From: an uncultured Ruminococcus sp.
GTDB lineage: Bacteria; Bacillota; Clostridia; Oscillospirales; Acutalibacteraceae
NCBI GenBank assembly: GCA_946055445.1
Contig: CAMGGF010000054.1
Coordinates: forward strand, 1-7,564
Reading direction: 5' to 3'
Length of the DNA: 7,564 nucleotides
Below, in pieces: positions 1 through 5,911 of this stretch (within the stretch, counting starts at the first letter, position 1; every line of letters begins with the position of its first letter). The translations under genes were made by a program, and so were the position numbers. The notes under the pieces are model-generated. The model ran no database searches. It worked only from the letters and a program-made list of their open reading frames with translations, and was not told where the DNA came from.

Positions 1-33
1 TGTGTCTACCTTCAAAAAGAAAGGACGAGAAAT

Positions 34-1053
34 ATGTTGTTTTCACAGGACATCGGTATCGACCTCGGTACTGCAAACACACTGGTATTTGTTAAGGGCA
101 AGGGCATTGTTATTCGCGAACCGTCGGTTGTGGCGGTGGATGTCAGCGAATACCCGCAAAAAGTGGTTGCTGTCGGCGACAAAGCCAAACAGATGATTGG
201 CAGAACGCCCGGTTCCATTACCGCCGTGCGCCCGTTAAAAGACGGCGTTATCGCGGACTTTGAAATTACCTCGGATATGTTAAAGGAATTTATCCGTATG
301 GCGATTAACAAATCCCCGTTTTCAAAAGCGCGGGTGCTTATCTGCATTCCCTCGGGCGTTACCGAAGTCGAGCGCCGTGCCGTGCACGATGCGGCACGCA
401 GTGCGGGGGCGAAATATGTCGGTTTGATTGAAGAACCCATGGCGGCGGCAATCGGCGCGGGCTTGCCCGTTTCTGAGGCAATCGGCTCGATGGTTGTCGA
501 TATCGGCGGCGGTACGAGCGAGGTTGCGGTGATTTCATTCGGCGATATCGTTACCGCGCAGTCGGCGCGCGTGGCGGGCGACAATTTCGACGAGGCGATT
601 ATCGCCTATATTCGCAAAAAGCACAACCTTTTAATCGGGGAACGCACCGCCGAGGATATCAAAATCAAAATCGGCTCGGCGTACCCCTATGACGGCGAGG
701 GCGCAATGGATGTCAAAGGCAGAAACCTGTTGGACGGGCTTCCGAAAAACATTGAAATCACTTCCGAGGAAGTGCGCGAGGCGCTCTCCGACCCCGTCAA
801 CCAAATTCTCGATACCATTCGTTCCACTTTGGAAAAAACCCCGCCCGAACTTTCGGCGGATATTATCGACCGTGGGATTATGCTCACCGGCGGCGGCGCG
901 CTTTTGCGGGGGTTGGACAAACTCATTTCCATTGAAACCCGTATTCCCGTGCATGTAGCGGAAAATCCACTGGACTGCGTGGTGGACGGCACGGGCAAAT
1001 GCCTGGAAAATGAGGGCGGCCTCGACATTATGGGTAAAAAACACTACGACTGA
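34..1053 (+). CDS. mreB: Rod shape-determining protein MreB
   Basis: Bacterial actin homologue that forms ATP-dependent filaments under the inner membrane and guides the peptidoglycan elongation machinery. The 339-residue product has the usual length. The actin-fold nucleotide motifs are in place: phosphate-1 loop DIGIDLGTANT at residues 6-16, phosphate-2 loop DIGGGTSE from D156, and the adenosine motif LTGGGALLRG with the glycine triplet at 286-288. The C-terminal PLDCVVDGTGK block is also typical. The ATG at 34 is preceded by AAGGA at 21-25 with 8 bases of spacing, and the N-terminus aligns with remembered MreB/Mbl proteins with no extension. It leads an mreBCD-PBP2 set, 33 bases before mreC. 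Mbl or MreBH paralogues cannot be fully excluded, but co-location with mreC and mreD favours MreB. No promoter is visible because only 33 bases lie upstream. Confidence 0.97.
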   Translation: MLFSQDIGIDLGTANTLVFVKGKGIVIREPSVVAVDVSEYPQKVVAVGDKAKQMIGRTPGSITAVRPLKDGVIADFEITSDMLKEFIRMAINKSPFSKARVLICIPSGVTEVERRAVHDAARSAGAKYVGLIEEPMAAAIGAGLPVSEAIGSMVVDIGGGTSEVAVISFGDIVTAQSARVAGDNFDEAIIAYIRKKHNLLIGERTAEDIKIKIGSAYPYDGEGAMDVKGRNLLDGLPKNIEITSEEVREALSDPVNQILDTIRSTLEKTPPELSADIIDRGIMLTGGGALLRGLDKLISIETRIPVHVAENPLDCVVDGTGKCLENEGGLDIMGKKHYD

Positions 1054-1086
1054 TATAGGGTTCTCTGAGAAACGGCGGAGAGAAGT

Positions 1087-1932
1087 ATGCGTAATTTTTT
1101 GAAAAGCACAAGTTTTAAAATACTGCTGGCGGCCGCTGTGGGCTTGCTTGCGTGTGTGATTGCTGCCGCGACGCTCGCGGACGGCACATCTCCGCTGACT
1201 TCCGTTATTGGTACGGTGTTTTCCCCACTGCAAAAGGGCTGTTCGTACCTCTCGGAAAAATTCGACGATTTTTCGGGTGGGTTTATCTCTGCCGACAGTT
1301 ATAAAAACCGCGTGGAAGAACTTGAACAGCAGGTGGCAGAGTACCAAAGCAAATTGGTGGACTATGAAAAACTCCAAAAACAGGTGGAAAGTTACGAAAA
1401 ATTTTTGGGTGTGAAAGAAAAGAATCCCGATTTTCGGTTTGCCGTAGGCACGGTTATCGGGCGGGACGCGGCAGATGTGTTCGGCTCGTTTGTATTAAAC
1501 TGCGGTGCGTCGGACGGCGTGTCGGTCGGGGACCCTGTCATCAGCGGGGAATATTTAATCGGGCTTGTATCCGAAGTGACACCGACCACCTGCACGGTGC
1601 TGTCGGTCTGCGACCCGAAAGTCAATGCCGCGGCGTATGAAATCCGCACGGGTGAAACGGGCTATACCGAAACGCCCGCAAAACTGGGCGTCAACGGGCG
1701 GCTGAAACTGACGGGGCTTTCGCGCAACACGGCGGTCGCGCCCGGCGGGATTGTTTGTACTTCGGGCGTCGGCGGCGTATATCCGCGCGGCTTAATTATC
1801 GGCACGGTAACTGCCGTGGAAAAAGAAGAGGGCGACATTTCGTATTATGCCGAGGTGCAACCCGAACTGGACCTGTCCGAAGTGCAGGACGCCTTTGTGA
1901 TTACGAGTTTTGAGGGGAAAGGCGATGCGTAA
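1087..1932 (+). CDS. mreC: Rod shape-determining protein MreC
   Basis: Bitopic membrane protein that links MreB inside the cell to PBP2 and the elongasome in the cell wall space. The 281-residue product shows a short basic cytoplasmic end (MRNFLKSTSFK), one membrane segment at about 11-30, a coiled coil at about 70-107 (RVEELEQQVAEYQSKL and following) and then the two beta-barrel domains that define the family. The conserved TSGVGGVYPRGLIIGTV block lies at about 225-241. It starts at an ATG 6 bases after GGAG (1077-1080). It follows mreB by 33 bases, and its last 8 bases overlap mreD. The stop codon lies inside the mreD start region, which suggests translational coupling. Length and domain order are normal for the family. 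Confidence 0.95.
   Translation: MRNFLKSTSFKILLAAAVGLLACVIAAATLADGTSPLTSVIGTVFSPLQKGCSYLSEKFDDFSGGFISADSYKNRVEELEQQVAEYQSKLVDYEKLQKQVESYEKFLGVKEKNPDFRFAVGTVIGRDAADVFGSFVLNCGASDGVSVGDPVISGEYLIGLVSEVTPTTCTVLSVCDPKVNAAAYEIRTGETGYTETPAKLGVNGRLKLTGLSRNTAVAPGGIVCTSGVGGVYPRGLIIGTVTAVEKEEGDISYYAEVQPELDLSEVQDAFVITSFEGKGDA
1912..1917 (+). promoter_or_regulatory. Shine-Dalgarno of mreD inside mreC
   Basis: The GAGGGG motif lies 7 bases before the ATG at 1925. It supports that ATG over the in-frame TTG at 1910, which would sit on top of this motif. Confidence 0.7.
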
Positions 1933-2458
1933 ACAGCAGAAAATTTTGTGGATACGGCGCGGCATTTTTGTGCTGTTGCTCGTGTGTGCGCATTTGGTGC
2001 AAAACACGCCCGGTTGGTTTCCCTCTCTTTTTGGGATACGGGCGTATTTTCTGTTGACTTTTACGGTTTGTCTGGGACTTTTTGAGCGCGAAATCGCGGG
2101 CGCGATGTTCGGGCTGTTTGCGGGCGCGCTGTGGGATACCGTTTCGCCGCTCGGCGACGGATACCACGCGTTTTTGTTTTTATTGGTGGGCGCGGCGTGC
2201 GGTGTGCTGATTAACACCGTGATGCGCAACAATTTGGTGACGGCGTTTTTGCTGAATACGGCGGCGCATCTGCTGTACGCCGCTTTGTATGCGGTGCTGT
2301 TTGTGTCCGCGCAGGGCATTGACGGCGCAGGGTGGCTGTTTTTGCGGTATTTTTTGCCGTCGGCGCTTGTGTCGGTGCTGTTTACGCCGATTGTGTATTT
2401 GATTGTGCGGTTTGTGATGCGGCGTACCCGCGTGCAGAGCGTTTATTCGGTTCGGTAG
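1925..2458 (+). CDS. mreD: Rod shape-determining protein MreD
   Basis: Integral membrane partner of MreC in the elongation complex. The 177-residue product is very hydrophobic, with about five or six membrane segments (roughly 11-27, 38-52, 57-72, 82-98, 104-128 and 137-165). MreD-like features are the glycine-rich segment with a following Asp (FGLFAGALWDT, 62-72) and TPIVY near the end (154-158). The C-terminus is basic (VMRRTRVQ) and should face the cytoplasm. I chose the ATG at 1925 because a Shine-Dalgarno sits 7 bases upstream; the reading frame opens earlier, at a TTG at 1910. The gene overlaps mreC by 8 bases and is followed after 22 bases by PBP2. MreD sequences diverge strongly, so the call rests on length, topology and position between mreC and PBP2. 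Confidence 0.9.
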   Translation: MRKQQKILWIRRGIFVLLLVCAHLVQNTPGWFPSLFGIRAYFLLTFTVCLGLFEREIAGAMFGLFAGALWDTVSPLGDGYHAFLFLLVGAACGVLINTVMRNNLVTAFLLNTAAHLLYAALYAVLFVSAQGIDGAGWLFLRYFLPSALVSVLFTPIVYLIVRFVMRRTRVQSVYSVR

Positions 2459-2480
2459 GAATTTTATAAGGAGTCGCGTT

Positions 2481-4577
2481 ATGGAGAAAAGAAGTTTTAA
2501 AATGCGAACAACGGCGGGATTTCTCGCGGTTGTGTTTTTCTTCGCGCTCTTTTTTGCGGAGTTGTTCCGTATTCAGGTGGTGCACGCCGAGGCGTATTCC
2601 ACGCAAAAAGTCGCGTTGCGCGCGTCCGAAACCACTGTTCCTGCGGCACGCGGCGAAATCCTCGACTGCAACGGTGTGCCGCTTGTGACCAATGAACAGG
2701 TGAACGCCGTTGTGCTGGACGCGTCGTATTTCCCCTCGACCAAAGAGCAGGAAAAGCGCAACGAGATTTTGCACGCCCTGATTTTGCTTACGGAGCAGGC
2801 GGGTGTCGCATGGAATGACAATTTGCCGTTGGTGTTTGACCAAAACGGCAATATACAATATAAAGAAAACACCGACAGCGACATCGCATTTTTAAAATCG
2901 CGCGAGGTTTTGCATTTGAATTCTTATGCCACGGCGCAAAACTGCTTTGACTCGCTTGTGGAAAAGTTTTCCTTGCAAAGTTACGGCAAAGAAGACGCGC
3001 GCAAAATCGCGTCGGTTTGCTATGCGTTAAAAAAGATTTCGTTTTCTGCGGCAAATCCCTTTACCTTTGCCGATGAAGTGCCGAATGATTTGGCGGCGAA
3101 AATCAAAGAAAACAGCGCGTTTTTTGCCGGGGTGGACATTCGCGTGACCACCCGCCGCAGTTATGCGGACGGCACGGTGGCGCCGCACATTTTGGGCGTA
3201 GTCGGGAAACTCAATGCCGAGGAATACACGGCGAAAAAAACCGCTTACGAGGAAGCGACTGCCGACGAAACGCTTTCCGTCGGGGACAGGCAAACGCTCT
3301 CTTTGCGCGCCTATTCTATGGACGATACCATCGGCAAATTCGGCATTGAAAGCGCCATGGAAGACTATTTGCGCGGCACAAACGGCATTTTGACCACCAC
3401 AACCGACGCCGCAGGCAACAAAAGTTCCGAAATTACCACCGCGCCCATAGACGGCGATGCGGTTGTTTTGACGATTGACGCACGCTTTCAAAAGCAAGTG
3501 CAAGCGTCGCTGGCGTCGTTTATTCAGCAGTACCGTGACAAGGCGTCTATTCCCGCGGTCGGCTCTGCGGTGGTGATTGATGTCAAAAGCGGCGCGGTGC
3601 TCGCGTGCGCGACCTATCCGAGTTATGACCTTTCCACCTATTATGCGGATTACAGCACGCTTGCGGCGGACAAGAGTTCTCCGCTGTGGAACCGCGCACT
3701 GCTTTCCACCTATGAGCCCGGTTCTACGATGAAACCCGCGATTGCCCTTGCGGGATTGGAAGAGGGCATCATCACGGAAAGCACAAAGTTCCGCTGTACG
3801 CATATTTATACGCAATTCCCCGACACGCCGTTCAAATGCTTGGGCTATCACGGCAGTATTGATGTGAAAGAAGCGCTTAATCAGTCCTGCAACATTTATT
3901 TTTACGAAACGGGCAGGTTGCTCGGCATCAACAAAATGAACGAATACTGCACGCGTTTCGGGTTGGGGCAAAAAACGGGCGTGGAAATTCCCGAATCCAC
4001 AGGTGTACTTGCGAGTATCGCCTACCGTGAGGCGCACGGCGGCATTTGGTATCCCGGCGATACGGTGCAGGCGGCAATCGGGCAGTCCGACAACCTGTTT
4101 ACCCCCATACAACTTGCGAATTACGCGGCGACCATTGCCAACGGCGGCACGCATTATCAGGCGCATTTCGTGAAAAGCGTGAAAACAGCCGATTACAGAG
4201 AAACCGTGCTTGAAAACACGGGTACGGTTTTAAACGAAACCGGGATTTCCGAGAAGAATATCCGCATTGTGAAAGAGGGTATGCTGCGGCTCGGCTCGCG
4301 CCTTTCGGCGTTTAAAGATTTGCCCGTTACCGTTGCGGCAAAAACCGGTACAGCGGAATCCAAAGCCAAGGTGAACGGCTCGATTGTAGAGGGTTTGAAC
4401 GGTTTTATGATTTCGTTTGCGCCGTATGAAGACCCCGAAATCGCCGTCGCCGTGGCGATTGAGAACTTAAACAGCGGTTCCGCAACGGCGGTGCTGGTTT
4501 CGGATATTTATAAAGCCTATTTCAACACGGCGGAAAATTACACGGCACAGCAAGGGTATAACACCGTTCTGAAATGA
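2481..4577 (+). CDS. mrdA: Class B penicillin-binding protein 2 (MrdA-type transpeptidase)
   Basis: Transpeptidase that cross-links peptidoglycan during lateral wall growth, working with MreBCD and a SEDS glycosyltransferase. The 698-residue product has one N-terminal membrane anchor (about 11-29) and the dimerisation/pedestal signature RGEILDCNG at 57-65. An extended pedestal region with a GKFGIESAMEDYLRGTNG block (285-302) follows. The transpeptidase domain carries all three active-site motifs: STMK with nucleophile S415 and K418, SCN at 469-471, and KTG at 621-623. The stretches SCNIYFYETG and GDTVQAAIGQSDNLFTPIQLANY are typical of clostridial PBP2. There are no PASTA domains, which argues against SpoVD or PBP2x. 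The start has AAGGAG (2468-2473) 7 bases upstream. It sits 22 bases after mreD and 16 before minD. The pedestal motif has Cys where family members usually have Arg. FtsI is the main alternative, but context favours PBP2. Confidence 0.93.
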   Translation: MEKRSFKMRTTAGFLAVVFFFALFFAELFRIQVVHAEAYSTQKVALRASETTVPAARGEILDCNGVPLVTNEQVNAVVLDASYFPSTKEQEKRNEILHALILLTEQAGVAWNDNLPLVFDQNGNIQYKENTDSDIAFLKSREVLHLNSYATAQNCFDSLVEKFSLQSYGKEDARKIASVCYALKKISFSAANPFTFADEVPNDLAAKIKENSAFFAGVDIRVTTRRSYADGTVAPHILGVVGKLNAEEYTAKKTAYEEATADETLSVGDRQTLSLRAYSMDDTIGKFGIESAMEDYLRGTNGILTTTTDAAGNKSSEITTAPIDGDAVVLTIDARFQKQVQASLASFIQQYRDKASIPAVGSAVVIDVKSGAVLACATYPSYDLSTYYADYSTLAADKSSPLWNRALLSTYEPGSTMKPAIALAGLEEGIITESTKFRCTHIYTQFPDTPFKCLGYHGSIDVKEALNQSCNIYFYETGRLLGINKMNEYCTRFGLGQKTGVEIPESTGVLASIAYREAHGGIWYPGDTVQAAIGQSDNLFTPIQLANYAATIANGGTHYQAHFVKSVKTADYRETVLENTGTVLNETGISEKNIRIVKEGMLRLGSRLSAFKDLPVTVAAKTGTAESKAKVNGSIVEGLNGFMISFAPYEDPEIAVAVAIENLNSGSATAVLVSDIYKAYFNTAENYTAQQGYNTVLK

Positions 4578-4593
4578 TGTACGGAGGGCGGAT

Positions 4594-5340
4594 ATGGAAA
4601 AGATTTTAATTGCGTCGGGTAAAGGCGGCGTCGGGAAATCCACAATGGCGGTCTGCCTTGCCAATGCGCTTTGCGCGCGCGGCAAACGCGTGTTGCTTGC
4701 GGACTGTGATGTCGGCTTGCGGTCGCTGGATTTGCTGACGGGGTTAGGCTCCGGCGCGGTATATTCGTGGCTTGATTTGCTTTTGGAAAACTGTACTGCG
4801 GCGGACGCGCTTTTGCAGGACGAAAAAAAGCCGCTGGCTTTATTGACTGCACCGAACCGCTTGGAAACACCGCTAGAGCCTTCCGCATTTTCCGAAATGC
4901 TGTCTGTATTCGACGCGGATTTTGATTTTTGTTTATTAGACGCAGGCGCCGGGCTTTCCGATTTGCTGACCGTATTCGGCGGCGCGGCAGACAGGGCCTT
5001 GTTGGTTGCAACGCCGGACGCGGTTTCGGCGCGCGCGGCGGCCGCGGCGGCGGAACTTTTGCAGGAAACAACGCTGTCGGCGGAAAATCTGCGGCTGGTG
5101 TTAAACCGCTACGGCAGGCAAGATGTGCGGTACGGCACTTCGCTTTCTGCCGATGAAATGATTGACGCTACCGCGTTGCAACTTTTGGGCGCAGTGCCCG
5201 AAGATGTGCATTTGCGCGGCCTTTCCCGTGGGGAAACGGCGGCATCCCCCGCCGCAGAGGCATTTGCACGCATCGCCGCGCGGCTGTGCGGTGAAACGGT
5301 GCCGTTTCGGGAGAAAAAACTAAAATCCGTGCTCTCTTGA
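4594..5340 (+). CDS. minD: MinD-like cell-division ATPase without adjacent minC/minE
   Basis: ParA/MinD-family ATPase; classical MinD dimerises on the membrane with ATP and recruits MinC to block polar division. The 248-residue product has the deviant Walker A GKGGVGKST (9-17, signature Lys K10, P-loop Lys K15). The MinD-type switch I DCDVGLRSLDLLTGL (37-51) and AVYSWLDLL (55-63) match MinD better than FlhG or ParA. The end of the domain (LLGAVPED, then SRGE) is also MinD-like. Differences from classical MinD are Walker B LLDAGAGLS (114-122) in place of DSPAGIE, six alanines (148-153) after the conserved Arg where RDSDR is usual, and a C-terminus about 15-20 residues shorter than usual ending in EKKLKSVLS. 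The start has GGAGGG (4583-4588) 5 bases upstream. It is the fifth gene of the mre cluster. Family membership is firm; a role in Min-type division-site selection is uncertain. Confidence 0.85.
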   Translation: MEKILIASGKGGVGKSTMAVCLANALCARGKRVLLADCDVGLRSLDLLTGLGSGAVYSWLDLLLENCTAADALLQDEKKPLALLTAPNRLETPLEPSAFSEMLSVFDADFDFCLLDAGAGLSDLLTVFGGAADRALLVATPDAVSARAAAAAAELLQETTLSAENLRLVLNRYGRQDVRYGTSLSADEMIDATALQLLGAVPEDVHLRGLSRGETAASPAAEAFARIAARLCGETVPFREKKLKSVLS

Positions 5341-5348
5341 AAAAAATG

Positions 5349-5377
5349 TTGAAATTCCGTATGTTTTTTGGTATACT
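5349..5377 (+). promoter_or_regulatory. Sigma-A promoter for mgsA with extended -10
   Basis: TTGAAA (5349-5354) and TATACT (5372-5377) each differ from consensus by one base and are separated by exactly 17 bases. TG at 5369-5370 gives an extended -10. Transcription would start near 5384, leaving a leader of about 65 bases before mgsA. The -35 box begins 9 bases after the minD stop, and no terminator is visible between minD and this promoter, so read-through from minD is also possible. Confidence 0.8.
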
Positions 5378-5406
5378 AATTAAGAAATTGGAATTTTTTA
5401 CACATG

Positions 5407-5421
5407 GCCGCACGGCGCGGC
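5407..5421 (+). other. Small hairpin in mgsA leader
   Basis: GCCGC (5407-5411) and GCGGC (5417-5421) can pair around a 5-base loop in the leader RNA, ending 12 bases before the mgsA Shine-Dalgarno. No T-run follows, so it is not a terminator. A 5-bp stem can easily occur by chance. The remainder of the 5341-5449 gap holds only the promoter and the ribosome binding site. Confidence 0.3.
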
Positions 5422-5449
5422 AAAAATCATTTAAAGGTGGGGAAACGGT

Positions 5450-5851
5450 ATGAATATTGCTTTGATGGCACATGACTCGAAAAAAGAATTGCTGACGCAG
5501 TTTTGTATTGCGTACTGCGGCATTCTTTCGCGCCATAATCTTTGTGCAACCGGCACAACGGGCAAAATGGTTGCCGAAGCAACCGGCCTGCACATTACGC
5601 GCTTTTTAAGCGGCTCGCAGGGCGGCGACCAGCAAATCGGCGCACGCATTGCCTGTAACGAAATCGACTTGCTTTTGATTTTCCGCGACCCGTTGAATCC
5701 CAAACCCCACGAGCCGAAAGAAAACAATCTTCTGCGGCTTTGCGATGTGCACAATATCCCTGTGGCAACCAACATTGCCACCGCCGAGGCGATTATTCAC
5801 TCGCTTGAACGCGGCGACCTCGACTGGCGCGATATTGTCAACCCGAAATAA
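5450..5851 (+). CDS. mgsA: Methylglyoxal synthase
   Basis: Cytoplasmic enzyme that converts dihydroxyacetone phosphate to methylglyoxal and phosphate, a bypass of lower glycolysis that relieves sugar-phosphate build-up. The 133-residue product is a full-length MGS domain, close in length to the Bacillus protein. Visible active-site elements are H8-D9 in IALMAHD, the phosphate-binding ATGTTG (33-38), SGSQGGDQQIGA with the catalytic Asp D60 (E. coli D71), D80 in FRDPLNP, H87 (E. coli H98), and PVATNIATAE (104-113). The position matching E. coli D101 appears to be K90. The start has AAGGTGG at 5434-5440. The gene has its own promoter after minD and is followed by a hairpin. MgsA next to the mre/min genes is a recurrent clostridial arrangement, as I remember it. 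Confidence 0.95.
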   Translation: MNIALMAHDSKKELLTQFCIAYCGILSRHNLCATGTTGKMVAEATGLHITRFLSGSQGGDQQIGARIACNEIDLLLIFRDPLNPKPHEPKENNLLRLCDVHNIPVATNIATAEAIIHSLERGDLDWRDIVNPK

Positions 5852-5861
5852 AAGATTTCGA

Positions 5862-5889
5862 TTTCCCCCTCTGTTTCGGGAGGGGGAAA
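5862..5889 (+). terminator. Hairpin between mgsA and hisS, likely weak terminator
   Basis: A perfect 10-bp inverted repeat (TTTCCCCCTC at 5862-5871, GAGGGGGAAA at 5880-5889) encloses an 8-base loop and begins 10 bases after the mgsA stop. The downstream sequence AATTCTGTTAT is only moderately T-rich, so termination is probably partial. It lies 11 bases before the hisS Shine-Dalgarno. No separate hisS promoter is obvious, so some read-through is expected. Confidence 0.6.
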
Positions 5890-5900
5890 AATTCTGTTAT

Positions 5901-5906
5901 AGGTGA
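5901..5906 (+). promoter_or_regulatory. Shine-Dalgarno that fixes the hisS start
   Basis: AGGTGA lies 5 bases before the ATG at 5912. The GTG at 5903 and the ATG at 5906, both in frame, overlap this motif and so are unlikely starts. Confidence 0.65.
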
Positions 5907-5911
5907 TGAAA

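Noticed and set aside
12..584. 190-codon open frame on the minus strand opposite mreB
   Set aside because: It is antisense to conserved MreB motifs, and the product is low-complexity Thr/Ser/Pro/Ile-rich.
631..1377. 248-codon open frame on the minus strand across mreB-mreC
   Set aside because: It covers the conserved ends of two real genes, has no family resemblance and no good context.
1910..1924. Upstream TTG start for mreD
   Set aside because: It coincides with the Shine-Dalgarno of the ATG at 1925 and would add five residues with no conserved match.
3027..4166. 379-codon open frame on the minus strand
   Set aside because: It lies wholly inside the PBP2 gene, which has all its active-site motifs. 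The antisense product is Arg/His-rich with no recognisable domain, as expected of an antisense shadow in a G+C-leaning gene.
5341..5369. Possible terminator after minD from the A-run (5341-5346) and T-run (5364-5369)
   Set aside because: The stem would be A-T pairs only, with an 17-base interior that does not pair, and the T-run is part of the promoter spacer.
5341..5449. Riboswitch or small gene in the longest gap
   Set aside because: 109 bases with a promoter and about 65 bases of leader; only a 5-bp hairpin is visible and there is no open frame with a ribosome site.
5903..5911. GTG or ATG starts upstream of the chosen hisS start
   Set aside because: Both overlap the only good Shine-Dalgarno, and the ATG at 5912 gives the typical HisRS N-terminus.
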